Shown: positions 8,813 through 18,568, counted from the first letter of the stretch. The stretch: 64,000 nt of DNA from Paeniglutamicibacter quisquiliarum (GCF_019084045.1 NZ_JAHRED010000003.1:310001-374000); one strand, 5' to 3'. The notes: generated by a model from the letters alone, not told the origin. Numbers and translations: made by a program.

Positions 8813-8870
8813 ATGATTCGCAATGTGACCCTGCCCGAAGACCAACCCTCACCCACCGGAGTTCAACACC

Positions 8871-10157
8871 ATGAGCAAGAATCCCGTGACCAACCAATCC
8901 CTCGCCGAGCTCGACCCGGAAATCGCCGAGGTCCTGTCACTTGAGCTGGGCCGCCAGCGCGACACCCTGGAAATGATCGCCTCCGAGAACTTTGCGCCCC
9001 GCGCGGTGCTCGAGGCCCAGGGCTCGGTGCTGACCAACAAGTACGCCGAGGGTTACCCGGGCCGCCGCTACTACGGCGGCTGCGAGCACGTTGACGTGGC
9101 CGAGAACCTGGCCATCGAGCGCGTGAAGTCCCTCTTTGGCGCCAAGTTCGCCAATGTCCAGCCGCACTCCGGCGCCTCCGCCAACGCCGCTGCCCTCTCG
9201 GCCATGATCGAACCGGGCGACAAGATCCTGGGCCTGTCCCTGGCCCACGGCGGACACCTGACCCACGGCATGAAGCTGAACTTCTCCGGCAAGCTCTACA
9301 AGGTTGCCGCCTACGAGGTCGACCCGGAAACCTTCCGCGTGGACATGGACAAGCTCCGTGCCCAGGCCATCGCCGAGAAGCCGCAGGTCATCATCGCCGG
9401 CTGGTCCGCCTACCCGCGCCAGCTCGACTTCGCCGCGTTCCGCGCCATCGCCGACGAGGTCGGCGCAAGGCTCTGGGTGGACATGGCCCACTTCGCCGGG
9501 CTCGTGGCCGCGGGCCTGCACCCGAACCCGGTGCCGTTTGCCGACGTGGTCACCTCCACGGTGCACAAGACCCTGGCAGGTCCCCGCTCGGGACTGATCC
9601 TCACCAACGACGAGGCGCTGGCCAAGAAGATCAACTCCAACGTCTTCCCGGGCCACCAGGGCGGGCCGCTGATGCACGCGATTGCCGGCAAGGCGGTTGC
9701 GTTCAAGATCGCCGCGGGCGAGGAATTCAAGCAGCGCCAGGTCCTCACCCTCGAGGGCGCCAGGCTCCTGGCCGAACGCCTGACCGCCGAGGATGTCACT
9801 AAGGCAGGCGTCTCGGTGCTCACCGGCGGCACCGACGTGCACCTGGTCCTGGTCGACCTGCGCAATTCGGAGCTGGACGGCAAGCAGGCCGAGGACCTTT
9901 TGCACGAAATCGGCATCACCGTGAACCGCAACTCGGTGCCCTTCGACCCGCGCCCGCCGATGACCACCTCGGGCCTGCGCATCGGCACCCCGGCGCTGGC
10001 CACCCGCGGCTTCGACGCGGCCGCCTTCACCGAGGTCGCCGACATCATCGGCATCGCACTGCGTGACGGACAGCAGGCGGACAAGGCGGCCCTGGCCGAA
10101 CGCGTGAACACCCTGGCCAAGGCCTTCCCGCTCTATGAGGGCCTCGAAGACTGGTAA
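8871..10157 (+). CDS. glyA: Serine hydroxymethyltransferase
   Basis: PLP enzyme that interconverts serine and glycine while charging THF to 5,10-methylene-THF; the main source of one-carbon units. Its 428 residues match the family length. The PLP lysine lies in [19 protein letters not shown] (near residue 230). The N-terminal signature [18 protein letters not shown] and the glycine-rich turn YPGRRYYGG are intact. It follows the ZTP riboswitch and precedes folD, so low formyl-folate should raise its expression. Confidence 0.97.
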   Translation: MSKNPVTNQSLAELDPEIAEVLSLELGRQRDTLEMIASENFAPRAVLEAQGSVLTNKYAEGYPGRRYYGGCEHVDVAENLAIERVKSLFGAKFANVQPHSGASANAAALSAMIEPGDKILGLSLAHGGHLTHGMKLNFSGKLYKVAAYEVDPETFRVDMDKLRAQAIAEKPQVIIAGWSAYPRQLDFAAFRAIADEVGARLWVDMAHFAGLVAAGLHPNPVPFADVVTSTVHKTLAGPRSGLILTNDEALAKKINSNVFPGHQGGPLMHAIAGKAVAFKIAAGEEFKQRQVLTLEGARLLAERLTAEDVTKAGVSVLTGGTDVHLVLVDLRNSELDGKQAEDLLHEIGITVNRNSVPFDPRPPMTTSGLRIGTPALATRGFDAAAFTEVADIIGIALRDGQQADKAALAERVNTLAKAFPLYEGLEDW

Positions 10158-10234
10158 ACGGCCACCGGCCACCCAAGCACCACCCCGCACCATGCGCGCA
10201 CGGGAACTATTTCTTGAAACGGAGCACCACACAT

Positions 10235-11116
10235 ATGACTGCACAGATTCTTGACGGCAAGGCAACGGCAAAGGCCCTCAAGGCCGAACTGACCGAACGC
10301 GTGGCCAAACTCGCCGAACGCGGCGTCACCCCCGGCCTGGGCACCATCCTGGTCGGGTCGGACCCGGGCTCCACCTGGTACGTCGGCGGCAAGCACAAGG
10401 ACTGCGCCGAGGTCGGCATCAAGTCGATCCGCGTGGACCTGCCCGAGGAGACCACCCAGGACGAGCTGCTGGTTAAGGTCCGCGAGCTGAACGAGAACCC
10501 GGAATGCACCGGCTACATCGTGCAGCTGCCGCTGCCCAAGCACATCGACCAGGACACCATCCTCGAGGCCATGGACCCGGCCAAGGACGCCGACGGCCTG
10601 CACCCGATGAACCTGGGCCGTCTGGTCGCCAACGTCAACCGCCCGATGTCCTCCCCGCTGCCGTGTACCCCCAAGGGCTGCGTGGAGCTGCTGGAGCGCC
10701 ACGGCATCGAGCTGAACGGCAAGAACGTGCTGGTCGTCGGCCGCGGCGTGACCATCGGGCGCCCGATCGGGCTGCTGCTGACCCGCCGCGACGTCAACGC
10801 GACGGTCACCCTGGCCCACACCGGGACCCGCGACCTGGCCGCGCACCTCGCCGAGGCCGACGTGGTCATCGCCGCCGCCGGCCAGCCGCACATGATCAAG
10901 GCCAAGGACCTGAAGCCCGGCGCGATCGTGCTGGACGTGGGCGTCTCGCGCGTCAACGACGAGAACGGCAAGGCCGTTGTCACCGGCGACGTGGAGCCGG
11001 CGGCCTACGAGGTTGCCTCCTGGATCTCCCCGAACCCGGGCGGCGTGGGTCCGATGACCCGTGCCATGCTTTTGGCCAACGTGGTCGAGTCCGCGGAGCG
11101 CGCGGCAGGAATCTAG
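10235..11116 (+). CDS. folD: Methylene-THF dehydrogenase/methenyl-THF cyclohydrolase
   Basis: Bifunctional enzyme that oxidises 5,10-methylene-THF with NADP+ and hydrolyses the product to 10-formyl-THF. It has 293 residues. The catalytic lysine is in [15 protein letters not shown] (near residue 55), folate-binding residues in VQLPLPKH, and the Rossmann motif [18 protein letters not shown] is near residue 165. The ATG at 10235 fits the family N-terminus [12 protein letters not shown] and follows GGAG. It is 77 bases after glyA, under the same riboswitch, and is followed by a very strong terminator. Confidence 0.97.
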   Translation: MTAQILDGKATAKALKAELTERVAKLAERGVTPGLGTILVGSDPGSTWYVGGKHKDCAEVGIKSIRVDLPEETTQDELLVKVRELNENPECTGYIVQLPLPKHIDQDTILEAMDPAKDADGLHPMNLGRLVANVNRPMSSPLPCTPKGCVELLERHGIELNGKNVLVVGRGVTIGRPIGLLLTRRDVNATVTLAHTGTRDLAAHLAEADVVIAAAGQPHMIKAKDLKPGAIVLDVGVSRVNDENGKAVVTGDVEPAAYEVASWISPNPGGVGPMTRAMLLANVVESAERAAGI

Positions 11117-11130
11117 GCTCCACCCCGTGA

Positions 11131-11181
11131 GCCGGCCCCGTGCCCGTCCTTGAAGTTCTCAAGGGCGGGCACGGGGCCGGC
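11131..11181 (+). terminator. Long intrinsic terminator of glyA-folD
   Basis: GCCGGCCCCGTGCCCG (11131-11146) pairs exactly with 11166-11181, and the inner CCTTGA/TCAAGG extends the stem. It is followed by GTTGTTTTT, a good rightward terminator 14 bases past folD. Confidence 0.9.
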
Positions 11182-11577
11182 GTTGTTTTTGGGTTTGCCG
11201 GCCGACTGCAAGCCACGAATCTGCCGCCCCGTGGTCGCTGCGTGGTTTTGGGGTGGTCCCGGCCCCACCAGGCGGGGTGGCAGGGTGCGCAGTGGAGTTC
11301 GATTTGGGTGCGGCATCCAAGCCCGGGGGTCTCGGTGGAATCGTTCGCGGTGGGCCGCGGCGTGTTTTCACCATCAGCCCAGTGGAACCCCCGGTATCCG
11401 CCGGCCTCGGAGACCTTGACGGTGGTGATGGCCCAAGGGTACCGGCGTTGGGGCGCAAGTCAGCCTGCGATGGCCCACGGAAATACCGAGGACGAAGATC
11501 GAGTTCCAGCGATCGTTAGAACAGCAAACCGCTACCGTTGGTGCCGGCCGGTTCCCCGACTGACAGCCGCGAGCCTG
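11182..11577. other. Intergenic region, no gene recognised
   Basis: Between the folD terminator and the stop of the leftward UspA gene I find no supported gene, RNA or strong repeat. Open frames on both strands lack family resemblance and start signals. Confidence 0.5.
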
Positions 11578-12003
11578 CTATTCGCCGTGGTGGATCAGCA
11601 CCGGGCACGAGGCGTGGGCGGCCAGCGAGCTGGAGACCGATCCCATGACCAGGCCCTTGAAGCCGCCGCGGCCGCGAGTGCCCAGCACGACCATTGCGGC
11701 ATCCTCGGAGGCCTTGAGCAGGTTGGGGGCTGCCGGTCCCACAATGACTTCGCGCTTCAGGTTTTCCGGGATGTCAACGCCGAAGGCCTGCTCGATTGCC
11801 TTGTCCAAGTTCTCGTGGGCGTCCTGCTCTGGATCCCACTCGGGGGTGTAGTCCTCCAGGACAAGGCGCGGGAGCCAGGAAGCGAAGGCCACCAGATCAT
11901 GGCCCATTGCCGAGGCAAGGACCGATGCGTAGCGTAGTGCGTTGACAGACTCAGATGACCCGTCGACGCCGACAACGATCTTGCTGCGCGGAGATTCTTC
12001 CAT
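11578..12003 (-). CDS. Universal stress protein, UspA family
   Basis: Single-domain cytosolic Usp of 141 residues. The nucleotide-binding features are present: VGVDGSSESVNALRYA near residue 12 and the C-terminal phosphate loop VLGTRGRGGFKGLVMGSVSS (near residue 105), followed by ASCPVLIHH. The G-2x-G-9x-G(S/T) pattern suggests an ATP-binding member. Actinobacterial Usps respond to hypoxia and stationary phase. A decayed copy of its C-terminal coding region lies just upstream at 12281-12381. Confidence 0.92.
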   Translation of the reverse strand: MEESPRSKIVVGVDGSSESVNALRYASVLASAMGHDLVAFASWLPRLVLEDYTPEWDPEQDAHENLDKAIEQAFGVDIPENLKREVIVGPAAPNLLKASEDAAMVVLGTRGRGGFKGLVMGSVSSSLAAHASCPVLIHHGE

Positions 12004-12145
12004 GGTGGTTGACTCATTTCCTCAATAAGGGCGGAGTGCTCGACGAAACCACTCAACGGTACCGCCAGACCTCACTCTACCTCCGCGGATCCTGGCATTC
12101 GTGACGTGGCCGTCCTAGCAGTTCTGCGGTTCCAACGGCAACTGC

Positions 12146-12180
12146 ATCGCCCCGTTCGAGCGCAGGGCGAACGGGGCGAT
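12146..12180. terminator. Perfect 13-bp hairpin between the Usp remnant and the UspA gene
   Basis: ATCGCCCCGTTCG (12146-12158) and CGAACGGGGCGAT (12168-12180) are exact inverse complements around a 9-base loop. It lies downstream, in the leftward direction, of the histidine kinase and the Usp remnant, so it may have terminated that lost gene or still terminate the kinase transcript. There is no clear T-run. Confidence 0.45.
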
Positions 12181-12280
12181 CGGAGGCCTTCCGCGGCGTT
12201 CCGCAGGCGGCCCGCCGCGCAGTGCCCACGAGGTAGTTGGAACTCCACGTTGACTGACCTGAGGCGGGGACAACGGCCAA

Positions 12281-12381
12281 TAGCCATGGTGAATCAGCAC
12301 CGGGTACTTGGCATGGGTGACTACCGAGCTGGCTGTCGAGCCACGGTCTCTGCCATCGAATCCGCGCCAGCAAGTCAAAAA
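12281..12381 (-). pseudogene. Decayed C-terminal fragment of a UspA-like gene
   Basis: Translated leftward, the segment reads GSTASSVVTHAKYPVLIHHG. This parallels GSVSSSLAAHASCPVLIHHG at the end of the intact UspA gene 280 bases away. At DNA level the two share CAGCACCGGG and CCGAGCTGG in the same order. The rest of the gene is absent: the upstream part of this frame is unrelated and no start is in reach. The simplest reading is the relic of a tandem Usp duplication that lost its 5' part. Confidence 0.65.
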
Positions 12382-12472
12382 CTGGTGTGGTGAATGGGCG
12401 ACTGGCTTGCGGGAATTGGGACGACAGCCATCAATGGTTCCCAACCCTGCGGACACGCATTGTGGAGGACTC

Positions 12473-14149
12473 TCAGCGGACGTGCAGCGCACCAGGCCTG
12501 TATACGGACTGTGGCAGGGTGAAGCGGATGGAGGTCCCTGCTCTCGGCGCGCTATGCAAATCAATAGTCCCGCCGTGCATTTCCACGATGGATTTGGTGA
12601 TGAGTAGGCCTAGGCCGAGCCCGGGAATGGCGCGTTTTAGGGCTTGGTCGGCACGGAAGAACTTGGTAAATGCTTCGGCCTGCTCGGTGTTGTTCATTCC
12701 CATTCCCGTGTCTTGGATCGTACACAGGAGGTCCTCACCCTCGACCCATGCCCGGACGGTGACGGTGCCGCCGTCGGGCGAGTACTTGATGGCGTTGGAG
12801 ATGAGGTTATCCAGCACCTGTCCGATTCTCCCGGCGTCAACGACGACAGGCATTGGATCCTCGACCGAATTGTGCAAGGTCACCGCATTTGCGGTTGCCG
12901 AGGGGGCTGCTGCTGCCAAGCTGTGCGCTACCAGTTGGGCAAAATCGGTGGGAGCGGGGTGAAACATCATTGATTTTGTGGCCAGCAGGTCATTGACAAG
13001 ATCCAGCAGGCGTTCGGCGTTACGTTCGATGACGGCTAGGGCGTTGGTTACCTCGGTGGGGAGGTCCTGGCCGTCGTCCATGATCAGGCTTGCATAGCCC
13101 AGGATGGAGGACAGCGGTGTTCGAAATTCATGGGAGACCCTGGCAACGAAATCATCCTTGGCGGCCAGTGCGGCAAGCATGTCCGTAATATCGTGAAAGG
13201 AAATGACAGCGCCGTCGTAGTTGCCATCAGCATCCTTCATGGTACGTGCAGTGGTGGAGAAGGCGCGCGCTCCGTCGCCCGCTCCGACCCAGAGGTCGAA
13301 ATTGGTGAAGGACTCGCCCGAAACGGCGCGGCGCACGGGGCGTTCCGCGGCCTCCAACGGGGTCACCCTGTCCGAGCCGAAGAGCAAAAGGTCCTTCTCG
13401 GCAGGATCCTCCATGTCATCGGGAACGGCAAAGGCGTGGAAGGCCTGTTGGGTGGTGTTCATCAACTGGTCACGGCCCTGGGCATCCACCACCACCACGC
13501 CCACAGGGATCGCGTCCAGGACGGCGGAGAGAAGCTGTTCGCGCCGTCGGCTGGCATCCAGCGTGGCGCGCAGCTGGACATCCTTGGCGAGAACGGCCAG
13601 TCGCTGGCGGTCCAGGTGCGCTGTCATGCTCACGACGGCGAAGGAAAAGCCGGCCATCATGAAGGGGAAGAGCAGGGGCTTGCTCAGTTGCCCCGCCGTG
13701 ACCGGCGTGCCGTCAAGGAGCAGCGGGGTCCAGATGATCAACAAGGTTCCCAGCAGGCTGCTGAAAACTGCCGTTTTGCGGGCCAGACCCGAGGCAGAGA
13801 TCCAAAAGACAGGAAACAACATCAGCAATCCGGCCGAGGTTGCGTATGGCAGGCTGCCCTCGCGGGTAAATCCCACAGCCACAAAATCCAGGTACGGAAT
13901 GACCAGGAAAGTTGGGTATGGGAGCCTGTCCCAGGGCATCGCGAAGCAGAGGAGAAGGATGACGGCGTGCATCCACAGTCCAGCGGCAAAGATGGGATTG
14001 GCGAAAATCTCGGGGAAGACGGCGCCTGCATGGGCCACCATCAAGATCACAGTCAGGCTGAGTGGTGCTTGGGAAAGGACGACCCTAACGCGCAGGGAAC
14101 GGGCGTGGAAGTTTCGCTGAACTAAATCGGCGGTTCTGGACTGAGTCAT
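12473..14149 (-). CDS. Membrane PAS-sensor histidine kinase (orphan)
   Basis: Predicted 558-residue kinase. About five or six hydrophobic segments fill residues 20-190, followed by a coiled linker. A PAS domain (about 215-330, LLSAVLDAIPVGVVVVDAQG) precedes a HisKA dimerisation domain with the H-box VSHEFRTPLSSILGYASLI (near residue 345). The HATPase domain has the N-box DNLISNAIKYSP and G-boxes IQDTGMGM and GLGLGLLITKSIVEMHGG. It should autophosphorylate and pass phosphate to a response regulator, but none lies beside it; the nearest regulator pairs with another kinase. The ATG at 14149 with GGAAG upstream is preferred to a longer frame. Confidence 0.88.
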   Translation of the reverse strand: MTQSRTADLVQRNFHARSLRVRVVLSQAPLSLTVILMVAHAGAVFPEIFANPIFAAGLWMHAVILLLCFAMPWDRLPYPTFLVIPYLDFVAVGFTREGSLPYATSAGLLMLFPVFWISASGLARKTAVFSSLLGTLLIIWTPLLLDGTPVTAGQLSKPLLFPFMMAGFSFAVVSMTAHLDRQRLAVLAKDVQLRATLDASRRREQLLSAVLDAIPVGVVVVDAQGRDQLMNTTQQAFHAFAVPDDMEDPAEKDLLLFGSDRVTPLEAAERPVRRAVSGESFTNFDLWVGAGDGARAFSTTARTMKDADGNYDGAVISFHDITDMLAALAAKDDFVARVSHEFRTPLSSILGYASLIMDDGQDLPTEVTNALAVIERNAERLLDLVNDLLATKSMMFHPAPTDFAQLVAHSLAAAAPSATANAVTLHNSVEDPMPVVVDAGRIGQVLDNLISNAIKYSPDGGTVTVRAWVEGEDLLCTIQDTGMGMNNTEQAEAFTKFFRADQALKRAIPGLGLGLLITKSIVEMHGGTIDLHSAPRAGTSIRFTLPQSVYRPGALHVR

Positions 14150-14808
14150 GGGACTTCCATCTGTGGCATGCGTCGTGCTCAGAGATCCATGGATCGATCG
14201 TGCCGCAACGCGCAAGGGGACACTGCTTGGTGCACCGGACAAATTTCGGGGCAACAGGTAGTAATAATGTCATACCGTTCAAATGAGGGCGGATTTCTGG
14301 TGCTCAAAAAACTCATTGTGAACGACGGGTCGCACTCAAATGATCAAGGATCGCTTCGGACGATTCTTGAGTTGCGGTTTTTATCGCGGGTGGCCCAGAG
14401 GTTGGTGAATTGATTAAGTCGAGTCCCGGCCAGACGGATTCTGATGTCCGCATCATGGGCACTGGGTCGCGAAACCGCGGGGCGGGCCTCGACATATGCC
14501 GCAGGCGTCGGAGCGCATGTCCACAGCATTCCGGGCTTTTCATACCTTTGATTTTCACGAGGTCAGAGTTGGACGTCAATGGCAATAACAGCCCTTGTGG
14601 GGGAGATAATAAGAATAGGTGCAACTGGGCACGCCTCGGCGCGCGGCTGTGCGAACATGGGTGGTTTGGGTATTGCCAACCTTGTAAGCGTGCTCGAATC
14701 CCTACAGTCTGTCGGGCAGTCGCGGGGGCGACCTACTCCCGCCGGCGTAGCTGTCCCTACGGCCGAGGCCGGATGAGGACGCCGGGCGGCAACGAGTAGT
14801 CTCGTCTC
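14150..14808. other. Intergenic region between divergent kinases, no gene recognised
   Basis: About 660 bases, visibly less GC-rich than the flanking genes. Several short open frames exist on both strands, but none shows a family motif, steady codon bias or a binding site. It presumably holds the divergent promoters of the two histidine kinases. No tRNA or riboswitch motif was recognised. Confidence 0.45.
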
Positions 14809-15936
14809 ATGTTCAACCGACGCCGTCCTCCGCTGGGCATCCTGCCCATGGTCATGGCGGTCGTTCAATTGGTTGGCACCCACATCGCCGCGTGGCGCCA
14901 GGGCGCGCCTTTGACGTGGGGCGCGGTGCTCCTGCTGCTGGCCGGCCCCGCCCTGTTGCTCTTGCGCCGCCGCAGGCCCGGACCCATGGCTGCAGGCATT
15001 GGGCTGGTGACGGTCGGCTACGTTGCGGCGGGCTTCCCGTGGGGACCTTTCCCCTTATCCTTTGCCGTGGGCCTGGTTCTGGCCGTTCTGGCCGGGGCAC
15101 GCTGGTGGGCCTGGGGCAGTGCCGCGGCGGCCGGGATCGCGTTCCTGCTGCTGGCCCTGCAACCCGGGGAAAGCACGCGGGTCTTCTTCGTGCTCGTGTG
15201 GTTGGTTGTCGTCCTGCTGGCCGGGGAGCTGGGACGCAGCGCCAAGACCCGGCGGGACGAATTCCGCCGCGCCGCCAGTGAGCGGGCCAAGCACCAGCGG
15301 GATGAGGAACGCCTCGTGCTGGCCAGGGACATCCACGACGTCGTGGCCCACTCGCTGTCCATGATCAACGTGCAGGCCTCCGTGGCGCTGCACCTGGCCA
15401 AGAAGGACGGCGACACCTCCGGAATGCTTGAGGCCCTGGAAAACATCAAGTCAGGATCCAAGGAGGCACTCTCCGAGGTCCGCGGGGTGCTTGCGGTCCT
15501 GCGGCAGGACGCGCCGCGGGTTCCCAGCCAGCGGCTCGAGCAACTGGACGAACTCGTCGAGCGGGTCCGCGGCGCCAACCTGTCCATCTCCTTCACCCCG
15601 CCGGTGCTGCCGCCCCCGGAGTGGGTCGACGAACGGGTGGAGAACATCCTCTACCGGGTGGTGCAGGAATCGCTGACCAATGTTGTCAGGCACGCGATGG
15701 CCAGCCACGTTGCCGTGGCAGTCGAACTCGATGACGGGCACGCTGCGGTCACGGTGACCGACGACGGGATCGGCATGGGCGCCGGGGACGAGGGAAACGG
15801 CATCGGCGGTATGCGTGAGCGCCTGGGCTCCCACGGCGGAACGCTCACGATCACCACGGGCATGCCCGGGGGAGCGGGAAGACCCGGAACCCGGATCGAG
15901 GCATGGATCCCGGCACCGAAGGGGCAGCATGCCTGA
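14809..15936 (+). CDS. NarL/DesK-type sensor histidine kinase
   Basis: Kinase of 375 residues: five or so N-terminal membrane segments (residues 10-140), a coiled linker, then a HisKA_3 domain. The phospho-accepting histidine is in LVLARDIHDVVAHSLSMINV (near residue 180). The HATPase domain is marked by YRVVQESLTNVVRHA and VTDDGIGMGAGDEGNGIGGM. Such kinases pair with LuxR-type response regulators, and one follows directly at 15974. The stimulus is not evident. Confidence 0.93.
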   Translation: MFNRRRPPLGILPMVMAVVQLVGTHIAAWRQGAPLTWGAVLLLLAGPALLLLRRRRPGPMAAGIGLVTVGYVAAGFPWGPFPLSFAVGLVLAVLAGARWWAWGSAAAAGIAFLLLALQPGESTRVFFVLVWLVVVLLAGELGRSAKTRRDEFRRAASERAKHQRDEERLVLARDIHDVVAHSLSMINVQASVALHLAKKDGDTSGMLEALENIKSGSKEALSEVRGVLAVLRQDAPRVPSQRLEQLDELVERVRGANLSISFTPPVLPPPEWVDERVENILYRVVQESLTNVVRHAMASHVAVAVELDDGHAAVTVTDDGIGMGAGDEGNGIGGMRERLGSHGGTLTITTGMPGGAGRPGTRIEAWIPAPKGQHA

Positions 15937-15973
15937 GACGCGGACACCCCACGACACTGAACTAGGGAGCCCC

Positions 15974-16675
15974 ATGATCGGCGTTCTCATTGTGGACGAC
16001 CAGTCACTGATCAGGGCTGGATTCTCCGCGCTCCTGAGTGCCGAGGACGACATGCGCGTGCTCGGCCAGGCCTCCAACGGCGTGCAGGCGCTTGCCCAGG
16101 CCCGCGCGCTGAACCCAGACATCGTGCTGATGGACATCCGCATGCCCCAGGGTGACGGCATCACAGCCGCGGCAGCCATCGCCGCGGACCCGTCACTGGC
16201 CCACACTCGGATCATCATGCTCACCACATTCGAACTCGACGACTACATCCTCGATTCCATCCGGGCCGGCGCCTCCGGATTCCTGGTCAAGGACACCGAG
16301 CCCGAGGAACTCATTGCGGCGGTGCGCATCGTCGCCGCCGGGGACTCGCTGCTCTCGCCCTCGGTGACCCGCAAGCTGCTGGCGCAGGTTGCAGCCACCA
16401 AGCCGGTTCAGGCACCGAGGCGGCCTGCGGCCCTCGAGGCCCTGACGGAACGCGAGCGCGAGGTCCTGTTGCTCATTGGCACGGGCCAGAGCAATGCCGA
16501 AGTTGCGGAGCAGCTTTTCATCACCCCGCTCACGGCCAAGACGCACGTCTCGCGCATCATTGGAAAAATGGGTGTGCGAGACAGGACCGGGCTGGTGGTC
16601 ATCGCCTACGAAAGCGGTCTGATCACGCCCGGAGCGCAGCCCGCCCCGCAGACACCGCGGAAGAGCCGCGACTAA
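15974..16675 (+). CDS. NarL/LuxR-family response regulator
   Basis: Receiver-HTH protein of 233 residues. The receiver (1-120) has the acidic pair in VLIVDDQSLIRAGF, the phospho-aspartate in DIVLMDIRMPQGDG and the conserved lysine in SGFLVKDTEPEEL. The LuxR-type HTH starts LTEREREVLLLIGTGQSNAE (near residue 160). The ATG at 15974 has GGGAG at good spacing and fits the family N-terminus. An ATG at 15929, overlapping the kinase stop and preceded by GGGG, would add 15 residues and couple translation. It is the cognate partner of the kinase at 14809. Confidence 0.93.
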   Translation: MIGVLIVDDQSLIRAGFSALLSAEDDMRVLGQASNGVQALAQARALNPDIVLMDIRMPQGDGITAAAAIAADPSLAHTRIIMLTTFELDDYILDSIRAGASGFLVKDTEPEELIAAVRIVAAGDSLLSPSVTRKLLAQVAATKPVQAPRRPAALEALTEREREVLLLIGTGQSNAEVAEQLFITPLTAKTHVSRIIGKMGVRDRTGLVVIAYESGLITPGAQPAPQTPRKSRD

Positions 16676-16831
16676 TCCAGGCAGCATCCTCGGCTGCACC
16701 AATCGGGGTACTGCAGGGGCCCAAGGTGTCTCCACCTGGCCGATGCGGAGAAGGAACGCCAGGGAAGAAAGTGGGTACAAGAGGCGAAGAGCCTCGGAAC
16801 CCGCAATTCACGCTTTGAGGAGCAACCCATC

Positions 16832-17104
16832 ATGACAACCGCGATTCTTCCCGCTCTGGCATCCGTTCAGGCCCACGCCTGGGGTCCGGGGTATGGCCCC
16901 GGCTGGTTTTTCCTGATCCCGATCTTCTGGATTCTGCTGATTGGATTCTTCATCTTCTTTAGCCGCCGCATGTACTGGCGCCATCGCGTCCAGGGCGATC
17001 CCATGAGTGCCGAGGGCGTGCTGCGCGAGCGCTATGCACGCGGTGAAATAGATGAGACGGAGTATCGGCAACGCCTCGAGGTACTGCGGGCCAACCGCAA
17101 ATAG
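16832..17104 (+). CDS. Small membrane protein with SHOCT domain
   Basis: Protein of 90 residues with one strongly hydrophobic segment (about 25-45, FFLIPIFWILLIGFFIFF). A C-terminal SHOCT motif follows (about 60-87, AEGVLRERYARGEIDETEYR), a short helical hairpin found at the ends of many membrane proteins. GAGGAG lies nine bases before the ATG. Its role is unknown; similar genes often lie near two-component systems, as here. Confidence 0.85.
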   Translation: MTTAILPALASVQAHAWGPGYGPGWFFLIPIFWILLIGFFIFFSRRMYWRHRVQGDPMSAEGVLRERYARGEIDETEYRQRLEVLRANRK

Positions 17105-17452
17105 GGTTGGCCCGCAACGGCAACCGGGCCGCACCGGGGGTTCACCTCGGGCCCGCAGTGCGGCTCAGCCCGACCCGGTCAACCGTCATGTGACGTGGGA
17201 GACAAATGCACCAAGGGGTATGTATTCAGAATTAGCTGATGACGTCAAGAAGACGCGTAATCACGGGGAGAAAGGGCGATAGTCGCCTTGAAGAGCTGGC
17301 TTCATGCCGAGAATTGAATTCAGCAAATTAGTGTCTATGCGCAACGATCAGGTATTTCACATGCATAGCACGTAAGCTCATAAACATAGGAACCGAGATT
17401 TTCAGTTCTTACGACTGAAATCGTCGCCCTACTAGCTTATTGGGAGTGACCC
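17105..17452. other. Intergenic region and 5' leader of the desaturase
   Basis: No gene is supported in these 348 bases. The right half is AT-rich and likely holds the desaturase promoter. A hairpin with arms GATTTTCAGT (17397-17406) and ACTGAAATC (17414-17422) stands 30 bases before the start codon, inside the probable untranslated leader. Confidence 0.5.
17397..17422 (+). promoter_or_regulatory. Leader hairpin before the fatty-acid desaturase
   Basis: The 9-bp stem has one bulged T and a 7-base loop. It is AT-rich, so it would be weak when warm and firmer when cold. Position and stability make a post-transcriptional role possible, but nothing in the sequence proves it. Confidence 0.35.
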
Positions 17453-18568
17453 TTGAGTAGTATGAGTTCCACTTTGTCCCCCTCGGCCCCGGAGCAACGT
17501 GTATCGCGTGGTTCGGCTGGAGCCAACAACTACCGCCACCTGAAGATTCGCGTCCGCGACGCCGGCCTGCTGGGCCGCCGCAAGGGCCACTACCTCGGGC
17601 TGGTCAGCGTTCTGGTGCTGCTGCTTGGTGGCGCCGTAACCGGCTTCGTGCTGTTGGGGCACAGTTGGTTCCAGCTGATTGTCGCCGCTGTCATCGGTAT
17701 CATCCTGACCCAGTTCGCGTTCCTTGCGCACGAGGCCTCGCACCGCCAGATCCTGACATCGGGTCCGGCCAACGACAGGATCGGTCGCTTTCTGGCCAAC
17801 TTCGTGGTCGGCATCAGCTACCAGTGGTGGATGAACAAGCACAACAAGCACCACGCCATGCCCAACACGGTGGGCAAGGATCCGGATATCGAGTGGGACA
17901 CCATTTCGTTCCAGACCGAAGACGCCCAGAAGCAGAAGGGGTTCCTGAAATGGATCACCGAGCGCCAGGGCTACTTGTTCTTCCCGTTGCTGACCCTTGA
18001 GGGCTTCAACCTGCACATGCGTTCCATGATCTACTTGTTCACCGGCGACCGGGTCAAGGACCGCCGACGCGAGATCATCTCCATCATCGTGCGGCTGACC
18101 TTGTACGTGGCGGCCATTTACATCTTCCTGCCGGTTGGCATCGGCTCGGCGTTCCTGGGCGTGCAGCTCGCGGTCTTCGGTGTGTACATGGGTGCATCGT
18201 TTGCCCCCAACCACAAGGGCATGCCGCTGATCCCCAAGGAATCGCGCATTGACTTCTTCTCCCGCCAGGTGCTGACCAGCCGCAACGTCATGGCCCGCAC
18301 GGCATTCGGCAACCGCGTCCTTTCACACGTCTTCGGCGGCTTGAACTACCAGGTCGAGCACCACCTGTTCCCGTCGATGCCCCGCGCCAACCTAGCGGGC
18401 GTGGCCGCGATCGTGCGCGAATACTGCCACGAGCTCAAGGTCCCCTACACGGTCACCTCGGTCTCCCAGTCCTATGCCCAGGTCATCACGTACCTGAACA
18501 AGGTCGGACTCTCGGCGCGCGACCCGTTTGACTGCCCGATGGTCGGCGAGTTCCGCCCCTACAAGTAG
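17453..18568 (+). CDS. Membrane fatty-acid (acyl-CoA/acyl-lipid) desaturase
   Basis: Di-iron desaturase of 371 residues that introduces a double bond into membrane fatty acids, usually to keep membranes fluid. Three histidine boxes are intact: HEASHRQ (near residue 98), HNKHHAMPN (near residue 134) and the late QVEHHLFPSMPR (near residue 302). Hydrophobic pairs lie between them. The start is a TTG at 17453, because GGGAG is six bases upstream; the ATG at 17462 would be 15 bases from it. It appears monocistronic, closed by the terminator at 18627. Confidence 0.93.
   Translation: MSSMSSTLSPSAPEQRVSRGSAGANNYRHLKIRVRDAGLLGRRKGHYLGLVSVLVLLLGGAVTGFVLLGHSWFQLIVAAVIGIILTQFAFLAHEASHRQILTSGPANDRIGRFLANFVVGISYQWWMNKHNKHHAMPNTVGKDPDIEWDTISFQTEDAQKQKGFLKWITERQGYLFFPLLTLEGFNLHMRSMIYLFTGDRVKDRRREIISIIVRLTLYVAAIYIFLPVGIGSAFLGVQLAVFGVYMGASFAPNHKGMPLIPKESRIDFFSRQVLTSRNVMARTAFGNRVLSHVFGGLNYQVEHHLFPSMPRANLAGVAAIVREYCHELKVPYTVTSVSQSYAQVITYLNKVGLSARDPFDCPMVGEFRPYK

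Noticed and set aside
11140-11937. + strand frame over the folD terminator and UspA gene
   Set aside because: It runs through a strong terminator and antisense to UspA, with no recognisable domain.
14410-14799. Short + strand frame between the kinases
   Set aside because: Cys/Arg-rich translation with no family resemblance and no binding site.
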